From Bacteroidetes bacterium HGW-Bacteroidetes-7 (GTDB lineage: Bacteria; Bacteroidota; Bacteroidia; Bacteroidales; UBA932): a stretch of DNA of 56,777 nucleotides. Made by a program: the position numbers and the translations under genes. The notes beneath the pieces were generated by a model. The model did not search any database. It saw nothing but the letters and a program-made list of their open reading frames with translations, and was not told the DNA's origin. The DNA is taken from positions 1 through 56,777 of the forward strand of contig PHDA01000019.1 in the NCBI GenBank assembly GCA_002842465.1, read 5' to 3'. Below are positions 43,201 to 51,651 of the stretch, in pieces; the first letter of the stretch is position 1; every line of letters starts with the position of its first letter.

Positions 43201-43482
43201 TTGAACATTAATAACATTTCTGTTGTCAATTGGAACCTCTATTGCTTTGTAGCCGATAAAGCTAAAAATCAAGGTACCGTTGGTTGGAGCGTTGATAACA
43301 AAGGAGCCATTGTCCAATGTTGTTGCACCGCTTGTAGTTCCTTTGACCTGGATACTCACGAATGGAAGCGGAGCTCCCGTTCCCAATTCAGTCACAGTTC
43401 CTGTTATTCGTATGTTCTGTGCAAATAGCACATTACCAGCTACAAACAGCAGAGCTGCAATTACAAGGCTGAATTTTTTCAT
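40276..43482 (-). CDS. SusC/RagA family TonB-dependent outer membrane transporter
   Basis: A 1068-residue TonB-linked transporter. Signal peptide ending VLFAQ, then a carboxypeptidase-regulatory-like domain (RITGTVTELGTGAPLPFVSIQVKG), TonB box EEVVMVAYG, plug (residues about 115-240, with ILKDAASTALFGSRGSNGVVMITTKKG) and a 22-strand barrel ending RVVTFGINVNF with terminal Phe. There is no extra STN domain, so it is not of the FecA-like signalling type. Substrate is unknown. Separate promoter at 43531. Confidence 0.96.
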   Translation of the reverse strand: MKKFSLVIAALLFVAGNVLFAQNIRITGTVTELGTGAPLPFVSIQVKGTTSGATTLDNGSFVINAPTNGTLIFSFIGYKAIEVPIDNRNVINVQLETDAVALEEVVMVAYGTAKKSSVTGSITSVNSASIEKRPVTNALAALAGAAPGVQVNTSYGQPGADPTIRIRGFGSINYSSEPLIVLDGSPYNGVMANINPSDIESISILKDAASTALFGSRGSNGVVMITTKKGRREKLSITANVTQGFSVRGLPEYDRVDAFDYYPVMWESLRNSLITTARPIDQASILASGATSNGIVTNLGYNPFRGIANDKVMGTDGKLNPAATSLLWGDDLDWYSPIERVGHRTEAMVSASGGTETSDYYLSVGYTTDNGWLEKTNYDRISARANLNFTPKKWLTFGVNLNTSYNTSSSANTESNTGYANPIYFARSMGPIYPVYQHNRSNGDYITDDQGNKLWDLGAQVVEGGVTYAARTQNNGRHGIAEHMLNIRDFQRNTIQSRAYAEFSFLKNFKFRMQHSFDINNFLNSTYENRLVGDGAPQGRSRKEHSLRYTWTTVQMLTYEKTVGKHDFNVMAAHENYKNDYQYLYGFRQGEIIPGNTELINFTTTNSLYSYLDRHTVEGFLARGTYSYDNGKYTVEGSFRRDGSSKFSSDVRWGNFWSVGGGWRIDKESFMTGQNWVDYLKLRASYGLNGNDGGISYFAWQVLYNYNNNSSEPGFIQSTLPGNPALQWETSAQTDIGLEFTFLNNKLRGSVDWFNKESKDLIFSLPLAPSTGYVSQDRNIGAVYNRGWELDLTAGIVNTKNFSFSVNLNATTYTNRIKSLPEQNRELGIISGNFKRVEGGSIYDYWLRQWYGVDPTNGAALYLFNDAKDDAGNYITVWADTDCKTLADGTLVTTSQAKAKYDWSGTSIPDVFGSITPIFKVYGIDISVQFNYSIGGKAYDYNYASLMSTGGMGTAKHVDILDRWTTAGQITNVPRMDNAQTTNFNAASSRWLVSSTFLSLRNINVAYNFTPNVLKALDVKALRVYASAENLALFSARKGLDPTQNFNGNILNDVGFNRVVTFGINVNF

Positions 43483-43530
43483 GTAATAAATTTTAAGTTA
43501 ATAATTAAGTACAAATTGTGTTTGCGTGCA

Positions 43531-43560
43531 CAAAGATAATTTGAATTTTGAATTTTCAAA
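43531..43560 (-). promoter_or_regulatory. Promoter of the susCD operon
   Basis: On the minus strand TTTG (43560-43557), an 18-base spacer and TATCTTTG (43538-43531). The spacer is filled by an inverted repeat ATTTGAA-N9-TTCAAAT (43539-43561) and two tandem AAATTCA copies. About 50 bases upstream of the susC ATG. Confidence 0.75.
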
Positions 43561-43611
43561 TAGGTATATCGTTCAAAAAGCAGTTTTTTTTGATGAATTT
43601 GCTATATTTTG

Positions 43612-44637
43612 TTACCTATAATCAGTAGATCTGGAAACAGGCACAATGTCAAAAGAGGCTCTGTAACCGGACATATATTTGTAATATCCGGCTATTGCAA
43701 TCATAGCAGCATTGTCGGTTGTATACTTTATCTCCGGGATAAAAGTTTTCCATCCCCTCTTCAACCCCTCATTAAAGATAGTTTGCCTGAGTAAAGAATT
43801 GGCAGAGACACCTCCAGATAATGCTACTCCCTTTATTGATGAATCATTTGCAGCCTTTATGAGTTTTTCCATGAGAATATCAATAAGATGCCTCTGATAG
43901 GAGGCACAGATGTCATTAATATTATCGTCAATGAACTTTTCGTTCTCTTTGATATTGTCACGAAGGAAATATAGCAAAGAGGTCTTTATTCCGCTGAAAC
44001 TGTAATTTAATCCTGCAATTCTGGGTTTTGAAAACCTGAATCTCTTAGAATCACCGGATGAAGCAAGTTTATCGACCATAGGGCCTCCGGGATAGCCCAA
44101 ATTAAGAAGTTTTGCACATTTATCAAAGGCCTCACCAACAGCATCATCTATAGTCTCTCCAATGACTTCAAATTCAAGAAAACTCTCAACTCTTACAATT
44201 TGAGTATGACCTCCTGATACAAGCAATGTTAAATAGGGAAAATCGGGTAGCTCTTTTTCAGAATCCCTCTCTTTAATAAAATGAGATAGAAGGTGGCCCT
44301 GGAGGTGGTTAACGTCAATTAATGGTTTCCCTATAGCCATGGCAAGGCCTTTAGCGAACGAGGTGCCAACAAGCAGTGACCCTAAAAGGCCGGGGCCTCT
44401 TGTAAATGCGACAGCATCTATTTGCTCTTTGGTGATAAATGCTCCTTTCAACGCTGCGTCAACAACAGGAACAATGTTCTGCTGGTGAGCTCTTGATGCA
44501 AGCTCAGGTATAACACCACCATATTTTTGGTGAATATCCTGAGTAGCCATTTCATTTGACAATACCACACCGTCTTTTACAACCGCTGCGGATGTGTCAT
44601 CGCATGATGACTCTATTGCAAGTATAGTAATGCTCAT
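43612..44637 (-). CDS. tsaD: tRNA N6-threonylcarbamoyladenosine transferase TsaD
   Basis: A 341-residue ASKHA-fold enzyme that transfers threonylcarbamoyl to A37 of ANN-decoding tRNAs. It begins ILAIESSCDDTSAAVV, has the metal histidines in HLQGHLLSHF, FPYLTLLVSGGHTQIV and GYPGGPMVDKLA, and ends with the conserved ALSGGVSANSLLR and YTTDNAAMIAIAG blocks. The t6A37 base it makes is the substrate of MtaB, encoded at 49220-50509 in this window. Confidence 0.96.
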   Translation of the reverse strand: MSITILAIESSCDDTSAAVVKDGVVLSNEMATQDIHQKYGGVIPELASRAHQQNIVPVVDAALKGAFITKEQIDAVAFTRGPGLLGSLLVGTSFAKGLAMAIGKPLIDVNHLQGHLLSHFIKERDSEKELPDFPYLTLLVSGGHTQIVRVESFLEFEVIGETIDDAVGEAFDKCAKLLNLGYPGGPMVDKLASSGDSKRFRFSKPRIAGLNYSFSGIKTSLLYFLRDNIKENEKFIDDNINDICASYQRHLIDILMEKLIKAANDSSIKGVALSGGVSANSLLRQTIFNEGLKRGWKTFIPEIKYTTDNAAMIAIAGYYKYMSGYRASFDIVPVSRSTDYR

Positions 44638-44778
44638 TAACTCTTAAATATTTCGCAAAATTGGTTTTTTTTTAACAATTCGCTCTATTAAAATGATTAT
44701 TTTTGTTCCAAAATTATTTATATCAGAACTTTCAGAAAAATAGCAGTAGCGCTCCTTTTTATCATTGCATTAATACCA

Positions 44779-47700
44779 TTGGGAGCCTACCTTGCACTAC
44801 AGATACCTGCCCTGCAGACTTTTACTGCCAATAAAGCAGCAAAAAACCTTTCGAGGAGACTCAACACAGAGGTATCTATTGGCAAGGTATATTATGTTTT
44901 TTTCAATCGCTTAATAGCTAATGACATACTTATAAAATACAATGAATCAGACACACTTCTTGGGTGTAAGAAATTATCTGTCAGGTTTTCAGCAAGAGAT
45001 TTGCTGAGGAATAAAATTCGATTAAACCATCTTCACCTCTACAATGGAGTTATAAAAATTGTAAACGAAACAGATTCCACTACCAATCTTTCCAGAATCC
45101 TGTCGCTGATTCCCAAATCAGAAAAAAGTGACACAACCGCAAAATCAGCCGATATATTTGTAAGAGAGCTAAATATTAACAACTTCAGGTTTACTCTTCA
45201 AAACCCCTTTTCAAAAGATGAGACACGAGACAGCACTGCCATTAACTTCCAAGACCTCTCCTTAAGTAAAATAAACTTTAGCTTTCGGAATATCTCTTAC
45301 CTGGATGATATTTTAAAAGCGGAGATAAACAATATAACCTTTGTTGAGAAAAGTGGCTTCAAATCAGAAAAGCTTGAAGGGAATCTTACTTTAGAGCCAA
45401 AAAGTATAAGTATTGAAAAGTATTTAATAAATGATGGTTATTCAAATCTTACAGGAGAAAAGCTAAGTTTTGGATTTGAGTCTTTCAAAGATTTTGGTGA
45501 TTTTGTCAACAATGTTGTTATTGACGCACATGTAGAAAACTCCCTTTTGAATTTCCGTTCTATTTCAAAATTTGCACCTTCGCTAAGATCAAACATTCTA
45601 AAATTTTACATTACAGGTACTATTAATGGTACGGTTTCAAATATTCGTACTAAAAATCTTAAAGTAACCTCTGAATCAGGTCTTACTTTTGTTGATCTTG
45701 ATGCCAGAATTTCAGGACTGCCAAATCCGGATGTAACCATGGCTTTTGTTGACATAAACAATAGTGTCACAACTACCACTGATCTTGCTTATATAATATC
45801 ATCACTAAACAGCACAAAACCGATGAAGGTACTGACTCAGCTCTCACCACTTGTCAGATACAACTTTAAAGGAAGACTTGCAGGTTTGCTTGATGACTTT
45901 GTAGCCAACGGGTATCTGAACACCAATATTGGTCAAATATATATTGATGTCCTCCTTAGAAATAGTGATACTGAGAAGGGTCTTGATCTTCTAGGAAACC
46001 TAAGAAGCCAGAATTTTAATGTTGGCTCACTTATTAAGAGCAGTACAATCGGAGAATTAACTCTCAATACTCACTTTTCTGCCCTTTTAAGGGATGACAA
46101 CTTAGGTGGAAGCAGATTTCTGATTGATAGTATGTTTATCCAAAAATTGCAATTTAACGGTTATCCATACAGTAATATTACAGCTGTAGGTAGTTACACA
46201 AACAATACATTTGATGGAAAAGTTATTTGCAGAGATCCAAATCTGGATTTTCTGTTCCAGGGTATCATTGGTATGTCAGCCGGAAAAAATTCATATTATG
46301 ACTTTTATGCTGATATTATTTATGCCGATCTGGCTGCGCTTAATTTTGACAAAAGAGATAGTGTTTCAAGTGTATCACTAAGGACTCTCGCAAATTTCAC
46401 TCAGGATACAAAAGGGGATATTGAGGGTACAATTAATATAAGAAATCTTAATTTCAGAAACAGTAAAGGAGCTTTTCCAATTGGTGATATTAACATCCAG
46501 TCCAGCTCAGCACAGGATAATTTTTCAATTTACCTGAAATCATCCTTTGCCAATGCCACATATAAAGGCACTGATTTCTTCACTAATTTTATCAACAAAT
46601 TTTTCAATGTTACCCTTGCGGACAATTTACCGGCGGTTTTTCCTAACCTGATGGGTGATGGGCCTCGTGTAAAAGGCAAAAACTACTCTTTTAACATAGA
46701 TTTTAACGATACACGCTCAATTTCTCAATTAATATTGCCGGGTTTACAGATTGCCAGTAAGACATCAGTAAATGTAACCATTGATGCTAAAGATAATATT
46801 AAGCTCTTTCTGAAAAGCGATAAACTTGGATATAATAACATTTACGGAGATAAAATAAACCTCAATATCCAAGGCAATTCAGACTCTGTAAAAGCGCAAA
46901 TTGAATCTGACAGGATTCATATTGGAGGTTTGAATCTTGACAGCAGCAAGGTTTTTTTAGGGCTGAGGGATAACCTTTTAAGTATAAAGAGTGAATACAC
47001 AAATACAGGAGATCTCGAGAACAGATTGGATTTCACATCTGAGGTCTTGTTTACTTCAATCGGAGTAGGACATCCGGCTATTGTGGACTTGTCAATAAGC
47101 CCTTCTGAGATTTTCCTGAATGGCGTCAACTGGACAATTGGAAAATCAAAAATAGTTTTTCAGGACAGTACATATGTGTTTCATGACTTTAATTTAAGCA
47201 GAGATAATCAACTGCTAAATGTTGACGGAATGATATCTCGTAATCCATACGATACTCTTTCGGTACTTATTAAAGATCTTGATATTACCCCGTTTAACTC
47301 GCTTCTTAATCTTCCTCTTCATTTACAAGGTGTATTCAATGGGAACGCAATTGCGGTAAATATGCATAAAGACCCAAAGATTTTGTTTGACATCCGAGGC
47401 GATAGTGTGAGTCTAAATCACCATTACTTTGGAAATCTTGAAGTTAATAGTGAATGGGATAATTCTGAAAGCAGCTTTAAGCTGACTTTACTCAACACAT
47501 TAAATGACAGCATTCCTTTAAGGGCTTCGGGATTCTATAAACCTTCAGATAATTATCTCAGCATAAATGCAAACCTGAAAAACCTGCAGCCAAAATACTT
47601 TGAAACATTTCTGACAGACATCGTTTCAGAAACAACCGGTGGAGTAACTGGAAATCTACTACTTTCAGGCAAAACTGACAAACTTAATCTTACAGGAAGA

Positions 47701-49242
47701 AACGTTCAACTTAACAATCTCACTTTTAAAGTTGATTTTACTAATGTTTTTTACACCCTTAACGGCCCGGTTAATCTAACAGAAACAGGATTATTCCTCA
47801 ATAATGCAATAATCAAAGACAGGGCAGGAAACAGCGGAAGGGTTAGCGGAGGATTGCAATACACGCACTTCAGAGATTTAAGGCTTAGTACAGTTATTAA
47901 CTTCAGCAATCTGGAGGCACTTAATACTAGGGAGGAGGATAACTCCTCATTCTACGGTACGGCGTTTGGGACAGGAAGATTAAGTATAAGTGGTCCACTT
48001 GACAAAATTTTAATCGACATTAATGTAACTACCAACAGAAATACATCTATCCATATACCATTATCTTCTGCAACAGAAGCTTACAGTAATAATCTTCTTA
48101 CATTTATTCAACCTGCAGCTGAGTTGTATAGCAATGACCCCACATATGATGCAAAAACAAAGCTAAAATCGGGTACCGAACTACAGGTAAAACTAAGAGC
48201 AAATATGACTCCTGATGCAGCAATGTTAATCGAAATTGACAAGACTGTAGGAGACGTAATTACCGGATACGGAAGCGGATTAATTACACTTGATATCAAC
48301 CCTTCAAAAGATATTTTCAACATGCAGGGAGACTATATTATCCAGAGCGGATTTTATAAATTTGTGCTTCAGGGAATTTTCGAGAGGGATTTTACCATTC
48401 AGGAGGGGGGAAATATTGGATTCAACGGTAATATCGATCGGACAAATCTTAATATTACCGCCAATTACAGAACTAAGGCTTCCATTAACACTCTTATTGC
48501 CGATACAAGTTCTGTATCAAGCAGAAGAACAGTCGATTGCCAGATTAATATGAGTGGGAATTTAATGAATCCAAATTTGAAATTTGCCATTGACATTCCT
48601 GATATAGACCCTGTTACAAAATCAAGAGTTAATGCTGCCCTAAACACAGACGATAAAGTTGTAAAGCAGGTCATGTCTTTGCTGATTTCAGGAAGTTTTA
48701 TACCTGATGTTCAGTCCAGTATAGTAAATAACTCAACAATACTTTACTCTAATGCAACTGAAGTCTTATCAAACCAGATTAATAAGATTTTCAATCAGCT
48801 TGACATACCACTCGATTTGAGCTTCAATTACCAGCCGGGTCAAAATGGTCGCAACATGTTTGACGCCGCAGTATCTGCACAGCTCTTTAACAACCGTGTA
48901 ATTCTTAACGGCAATATTGGCAGTTCCAAGTATTTGAATAAAGCAGGAGAGGTTGTTGGTGATTTGGACGTAGAGATTAAACTTGACGACAAAGGAAGGT
49001 TCAGGGCAAAGGCTTTTTCTCACTCTGCAGATCAATATTCCAACTACCTGGATAATAGCCAGCGAAACGGTATTGGTTTAGTTTATCAAGAGGAGTTCAG
49101 CTCCTTTAGGGAGCTCTTTAACAGAATGTTTTCAGGGAAGAAAAAAAGGGAGACTACACTCCCTGAAAATTCACCAGCATTAAAAGAGGAACAAGATTTC
49201 CCTGAGGAGAACGAGGATGTCAACCTATTACAACTTCGGTAA
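44779..49242 (+). CDS. TamB-like translocation and assembly module protein
   Basis: A 1487-residue AsmA/TamB-superfamily protein. It forms a long beta-groove bridging inner and outer membranes for lipid transport or outer-membrane assembly. The C-terminal 400 residues show the TamB (DUF490) domain, ending in GNIGSSKYLNKAGEVVGDLDVEIKLDDKGRFRAKAFSHSADQYS. The listed TTG start falls inside the membrane anchor: the same frame runs upstream to a stop at 44689 and encodes RTFRKIAVALLFIIALIPLG before it, but has no ATG, GTG or TTG. An ATG at 44693 is in another frame (see findings). The 3' end overlaps mtaB by 23 bases on the opposite strand. Confidence 0.85.
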   Translation: MGAYLALQIPALQTFTANKAAKNLSRRLNTEVSIGKVYYVFFNRLIANDILIKYNESDTLLGCKKLSVRFSARDLLRNKIRLNHLHLYNGVIKIVNETDSTTNLSRILSLIPKSEKSDTTAKSADIFVRELNINNFRFTLQNPFSKDETRDSTAINFQDLSLSKINFSFRNISYLDDILKAEINNITFVEKSGFKSEKLEGNLTLEPKSISIEKYLINDGYSNLTGEKLSFGFESFKDFGDFVNNVVIDAHVENSLLNFRSISKFAPSLRSNILKFYITGTINGTVSNIRTKNLKVTSESGLTFVDLDARISGLPNPDVTMAFVDINNSVTTTTDLAYIISSLNSTKPMKVLTQLSPLVRYNFKGRLAGLLDDFVANGYLNTNIGQIYIDVLLRNSDTEKGLDLLGNLRSQNFNVGSLIKSSTIGELTLNTHFSALLRDDNLGGSRFLIDSMFIQKLQFNGYPYSNITAVGSYTNNTFDGKVICRDPNLDFLFQGIIGMSAGKNSYYDFYADIIYADLAALNFDKRDSVSSVSLRTLANFTQDTKGDIEGTINIRNLNFRNSKGAFPIGDINIQSSSAQDNFSIYLKSSFANATYKGTDFFTNFINKFFNVTLADNLPAVFPNLMGDGPRVKGKNYSFNIDFNDTRSISQLILPGLQIASKTSVNVTIDAKDNIKLFLKSDKLGYNNIYGDKINLNIQGNSDSVKAQIESDRIHIGGLNLDSSKVFLGLRDNLLSIKSEYTNTGDLENRLDFTSEVLFTSIGVGHPAIVDLSISPSEIFLNGVNWTIGKSKIVFQDSTYVFHDFNLSRDNQLLNVDGMISRNPYDTLSVLIKDLDITPFNSLLNLPLHLQGVFNGNAIAVNMHKDPKILFDIRGDSVSLNHHYFGNLEVNSEWDNSESSFKLTLLNTLNDSIPLRASGFYKPSDNYLSINANLKNLQPKYFETFLTDIVSETTGGVTGNLLLSGKTDKLNLTGRNVQLNNLTFKVDFTNVFYTLNGPVNLTETGLFLNNAIIKDRAGNSGRVSGGLQYTHFRDLRLSTVINFSNLEALNTREEDNSSFYGTAFGTGRLSISGPLDKILIDINVTTNRNTSIHIPLSSATEAYSNNLLTFIQPAAELYSNDPTYDAKTKLKSGTELQVKLRANMTPDAAMLIEIDKTVGDVITGYGSGLITLDINPSKDIFNMQGDYIIQSGFYKFVLQGIFERDFTIQEGGNIGFNGNIDRTNLNITANYRTKASINTLIADTSSVSSRRTVDCQINMSGNLMNPNLKFAIDIPDIDPVTKSRVNAALNTDDKVVKQVMSLLISGSFIPDVQSSIVNNSTILYSNATEVLSNQINKIFNQLDIPLDLSFNYQPGQNGRNMFDAAVSAQLFNNRVILNGNIGSSKYLNKAGEVVGDLDVEIKLDDKGRFRAKAFSHSADQYSNYLDNSQRNGIGLVYQEEFSSFRELFNRMFSGKKKRETTLPENSPALKEEQDFPEENEDVNLLQLR

Positions 49243-50509
49243 TCTCTCCTATAAGACTCTTATCATAAGCTCTCTCTATTTTGATATAGTTTCTGGTATA
49301 TCCATACATCATACCCCCTTTCTGAGAACTTTCGAACAGAACCTCCTCTTTTCTGCCAATATTCATCTTTCTAAATTCGAGATAAAGTTTATCAGATAGT
49401 GAAGTTAGCACCTCAACCCTGTCACTTTTATCTCTCTCTCTCACCTGGCCGGAGTACTCTGCTGCCGGAGTGTTTGCTCTTCTTGAGTATGGGAAAACAT
49501 GAAGAAAAGAGGGAGAGGCACTCTCTAAAAACCTGACTGTCTCCTCAAAATCTTCTGAAGTTTCACCCGGGAAACCGACTATAACATCTATTCCAATAAA
49601 GGCAAATGGCATATATCTCCTTATCAACATTAACTTTTCCAGAAATAGCTCCCTGTTATATCGACGTTTCATTGCTGCCAGAACCTTATTTGACCCCGAC
49701 TGTAGAGGTATATGAAAATGTGGGAGGAATTTCTTACTCTCCGAGATATATTTAATCATATCTTCCGAAAGGAGGTTGGGTTCTATAGATGAAATTCTTA
49801 TTCTTTTAAGCCCTTCAACACCGTCAAGAGCTCTGAGAAGATCCTCGAATCTCTCTCCTGTACTTTTGCCAAAATCACCGGTATTAACACCTGTTAAAAC
49901 CACCTCTTTTATGCCTCTGGAAACAATATCTCCGGCCTCTTTTACAATAAACTCAATTGAATGATTTCTGCTTTTACCTCTTGCCAATGGGATTGTGCAG
50001 TAAGAGCAGTGGTAATCGCAACCATCCTGGACCTTTAAAAAAGAGCGAGTTCTATCGTCAGATGAGTATGCAGGAAAAATTGTCTCTACCTCTGAAATTG
50101 CGCATGAGTATGCTCTGGATGTGGAGTGAACAACACCCTTGGAGTCCTCGTCACTTTTAAGCCCCGATACCCTCACAAATAGATTTGATTTTTCATCTGC
50201 TCCCAGAACAAGATCAACACCCTCAATGGACAAAATTTCCTGCGGATTCAGCTGGGCATAACACCCTGTCACTGCAATAATTGCGTCAGGATTCAGCTTA
50301 TGCATTTTCCGGATTGCAGTACGACACTTTTTATCAGCATGCTCTGTTACAGAACAAGTGTTTATTACATATACATCTGCTGACTCGCTCGGCTTTACCT
50401 TTTCGTAACCGTGCTCAACAAACTGTCTTGCAATTGAAGATGTCTCAGAATAATTCAATTTGCATCCAAGTGTCATGAATGCCACTCGGTTTCCTCTGTT
50501 GCTTTCCAT
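49220..50509 (-). CDS. mtaB: tRNA t6A37 methylthiotransferase MtaB
   Basis: A 429-residue radical SAM methylthiotransferase making ms2t6A37 on tRNA. The N-terminal UPF0004 domain supplies three cluster cysteines (GCKLNYSET, CSVTEHADKKC, TGCYAQLNP). The radical SAM motif is CDYHCSYCTIPLARG, and a C-terminal TRAM-like end (YTRNYIKIERAYD) follows. The GCKLN/CSVT pattern separates MtaB from MiaB and RimO. It converges with the tamB end with a 23-base overlap and is preceded by folB after 6 bases. Confidence 0.93.
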   Translation of the reverse strand: MESNRGNRVAFMTLGCKLNYSETSSIARQFVEHGYEKVKPSESADVYVINTCSVTEHADKKCRTAIRKMHKLNPDAIIAVTGCYAQLNPQEILSIEGVDLVLGADEKSNLFVRVSGLKSDEDSKGVVHSTSRAYSCAISEVETIFPAYSSDDRTRSFLKVQDGCDYHCSYCTIPLARGKSRNHSIEFIVKEAGDIVSRGIKEVVLTGVNTGDFGKSTGERFEDLLRALDGVEGLKRIRISSIEPNLLSEDMIKYISESKKFLPHFHIPLQSGSNKVLAAMKRRYNRELFLEKLMLIRRYMPFAFIGIDVIVGFPGETSEDFEETVRFLESASPSFLHVFPYSRRANTPAAEYSGQVRERDKSDRVEVLTSLSDKLYLEFRKMNIGRKEEVLFESSQKGGMMYGYTRNYIKIERAYDKSLIGEITEVVIG

Positions 50510-50515
50510 CTATAA

Positions 50516-50890
50516 TTAATTATACCTTCTTGAAGAGACAACTCTCGAGCTCTCAGCTTTTCCTCCCAACGGAGGATTGAGCTTTGAAATCATAACTTCA
50601 GCCTGGGTAATTGAAGGAAACAGCTCCCCTGCCCTGTTTAATATTCTGTAAGCTACATTTTCCAGAAGGTTAGATGGAACGTCCATTTCGCCCTTTATCA
50701 TATTGTATAACTCCTGGTAATTAAGTGCATCTTCAAGTTTATCACTTTTTCCGGGAGTCTCTACGTCTGTTTCCGCAGAAAAACTAACTCTAAAATGGTT
50801 ACCTATCACCTTCTCTTCACTGAAACATCCGTGGTATGCGTAAAACTCTAGATTTATAAGTTCTACTCTGTTTGTATTGTTATCTGTCAT
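50516..50890 (-). CDS. folB: Dihydroneopterin aldolase FolB
   Basis: A 124-residue folate-pathway enzyme converting dihydroneopterin to 6-hydroxymethyl-dihydropterin. It begins MTDNNTNRVELINLEFYAYHGCFSEEK, has the core ALNYQELYNMIKGEM and ends near MISKLNPPLGGKAESSRV with the catalytic lysine region. ATG at 50890 overlaps the methyltransferase stop by four bases, which fixes the start in preference to a longer frame at 50905. Confidence 0.92.
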   Translation of the reverse strand: MTDNNTNRVELINLEFYAYHGCFSEEKVIGNHFRVSFSAETDVETPGKSDKLEDALNYQELYNMIKGEMDVPSNLLENVAYRILNRAGELFPSITQAEVMISKLNPPLGGKAESSRVVSSRRYN

Positions 50891-51585
50891 AATATAAATA
50901 CGCAAGGTTTTTTATTCAATTCCGGCTTATGCCTTTTCCACTCGCCAATGCTCTTTGTTTTAATAAACTGGCTCTCGTTAGTTATCTCAGAGGCAATAGT
51001 GAGCATGGTACTTTCTGAACAAATCTGCAAAAAATCGGCCAGAAGAGAATCATTTCTGTATGGTGTTTCAATAATTATCTGACTTTGCCCGCTTTTGGCT
51101 GCATACTTTTCAAGTTCCTTAATCTTCACCCTCCTCTCCTCTGTTTTGGCAGGAAGATACCCAATAAAAGCAAAGTTCTGACCATTCTTTCCGGAGGCCA
51201 TTAAAGCAAGAAAAATTGAAGAGGGGCCAGTCAGAGGCCTTACTTCAATATTATGCCTGTGAGCACTTTCAACAAGATTTGCTCCCGGATCTGCAATAGC
51301 CGGCAGACCAGCCTCACTTATGAGCCCTACATCTGTGCCTGAATTCAGAAGTTCAATAATCTCAAATGTCTCCTCAGCCTTGGAGTGTTCGTTTAGCAGA
51401 TAAAACTGAAGAGTATCTATTTTGCCTTTAAAACCGGCCTTTGAAAGATATCTGCGTGCACTCCTAAACTCCTCAACTGCAAAATGTGTCAGAGGTGATA
51501 TAGCATCAATAGTCCCGGCTGGGATGACATCTGAAATCTGCCCATCACCCAGAGGAGCAGGGATTAGAAAAAGTCGCCCTTTCAC
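50887..51585 (-). CDS. RsmI-like SAM-dependent methyltransferase
   Basis: A 232-residue tetrapyrrole-methylase-fold protein of the Bacteroidota RsmI-like branch. Family motifs are LFLIPAPLGDG at the N-terminus, LISEAGLPAIADPG (SAM-binding) near 88-101 and RPLTGPSSIFLALMASG. RsmI 2'-O-methylates C1402 of 16S rRNA, and the divergent version here probably does the same or a similar job. The start is GTG at 51585, only about 7 bases from the predicted transcription start, so the message is close to leaderless. Heads the rsmI-folB-mtaB run. Confidence 0.85.
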   Translation of the reverse strand: MKGRLFLIPAPLGDGQISDVIPAGTIDAISPLTHFAVEEFRSARRYLSKAGFKGKIDTLQFYLLNEHSKAEETFEIIELLNSGTDVGLISEAGLPAIADPGANLVESAHRHNIEVRPLTGPSSIFLALMASGKNGQNFAFIGYLPAKTEERRVKIKELEKYAAKSGQSQIIIETPYRNDSLLADFLQICSESTMLTIASEITNESQFIKTKSIGEWKRHKPELNKKPCVFIL

Positions 51586-51598
51586 TGTAAAATTTTCG

Positions 51599-51606
51599 CA
51601 AAGGTA
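51599..51606 (-). promoter_or_regulatory. -7 element for the rsmI-folB-mtaB operon
   Basis: Minus-strand TACCTTTG fits TAnnTTTG, 13 bases before the GTG start. No -33 TTTG is visible. Confidence 0.45.
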
Positions 51607-51651
51607 TAAAATTTCCTACCTTTAATATAACATAAAAGGAAACCACAAGAT

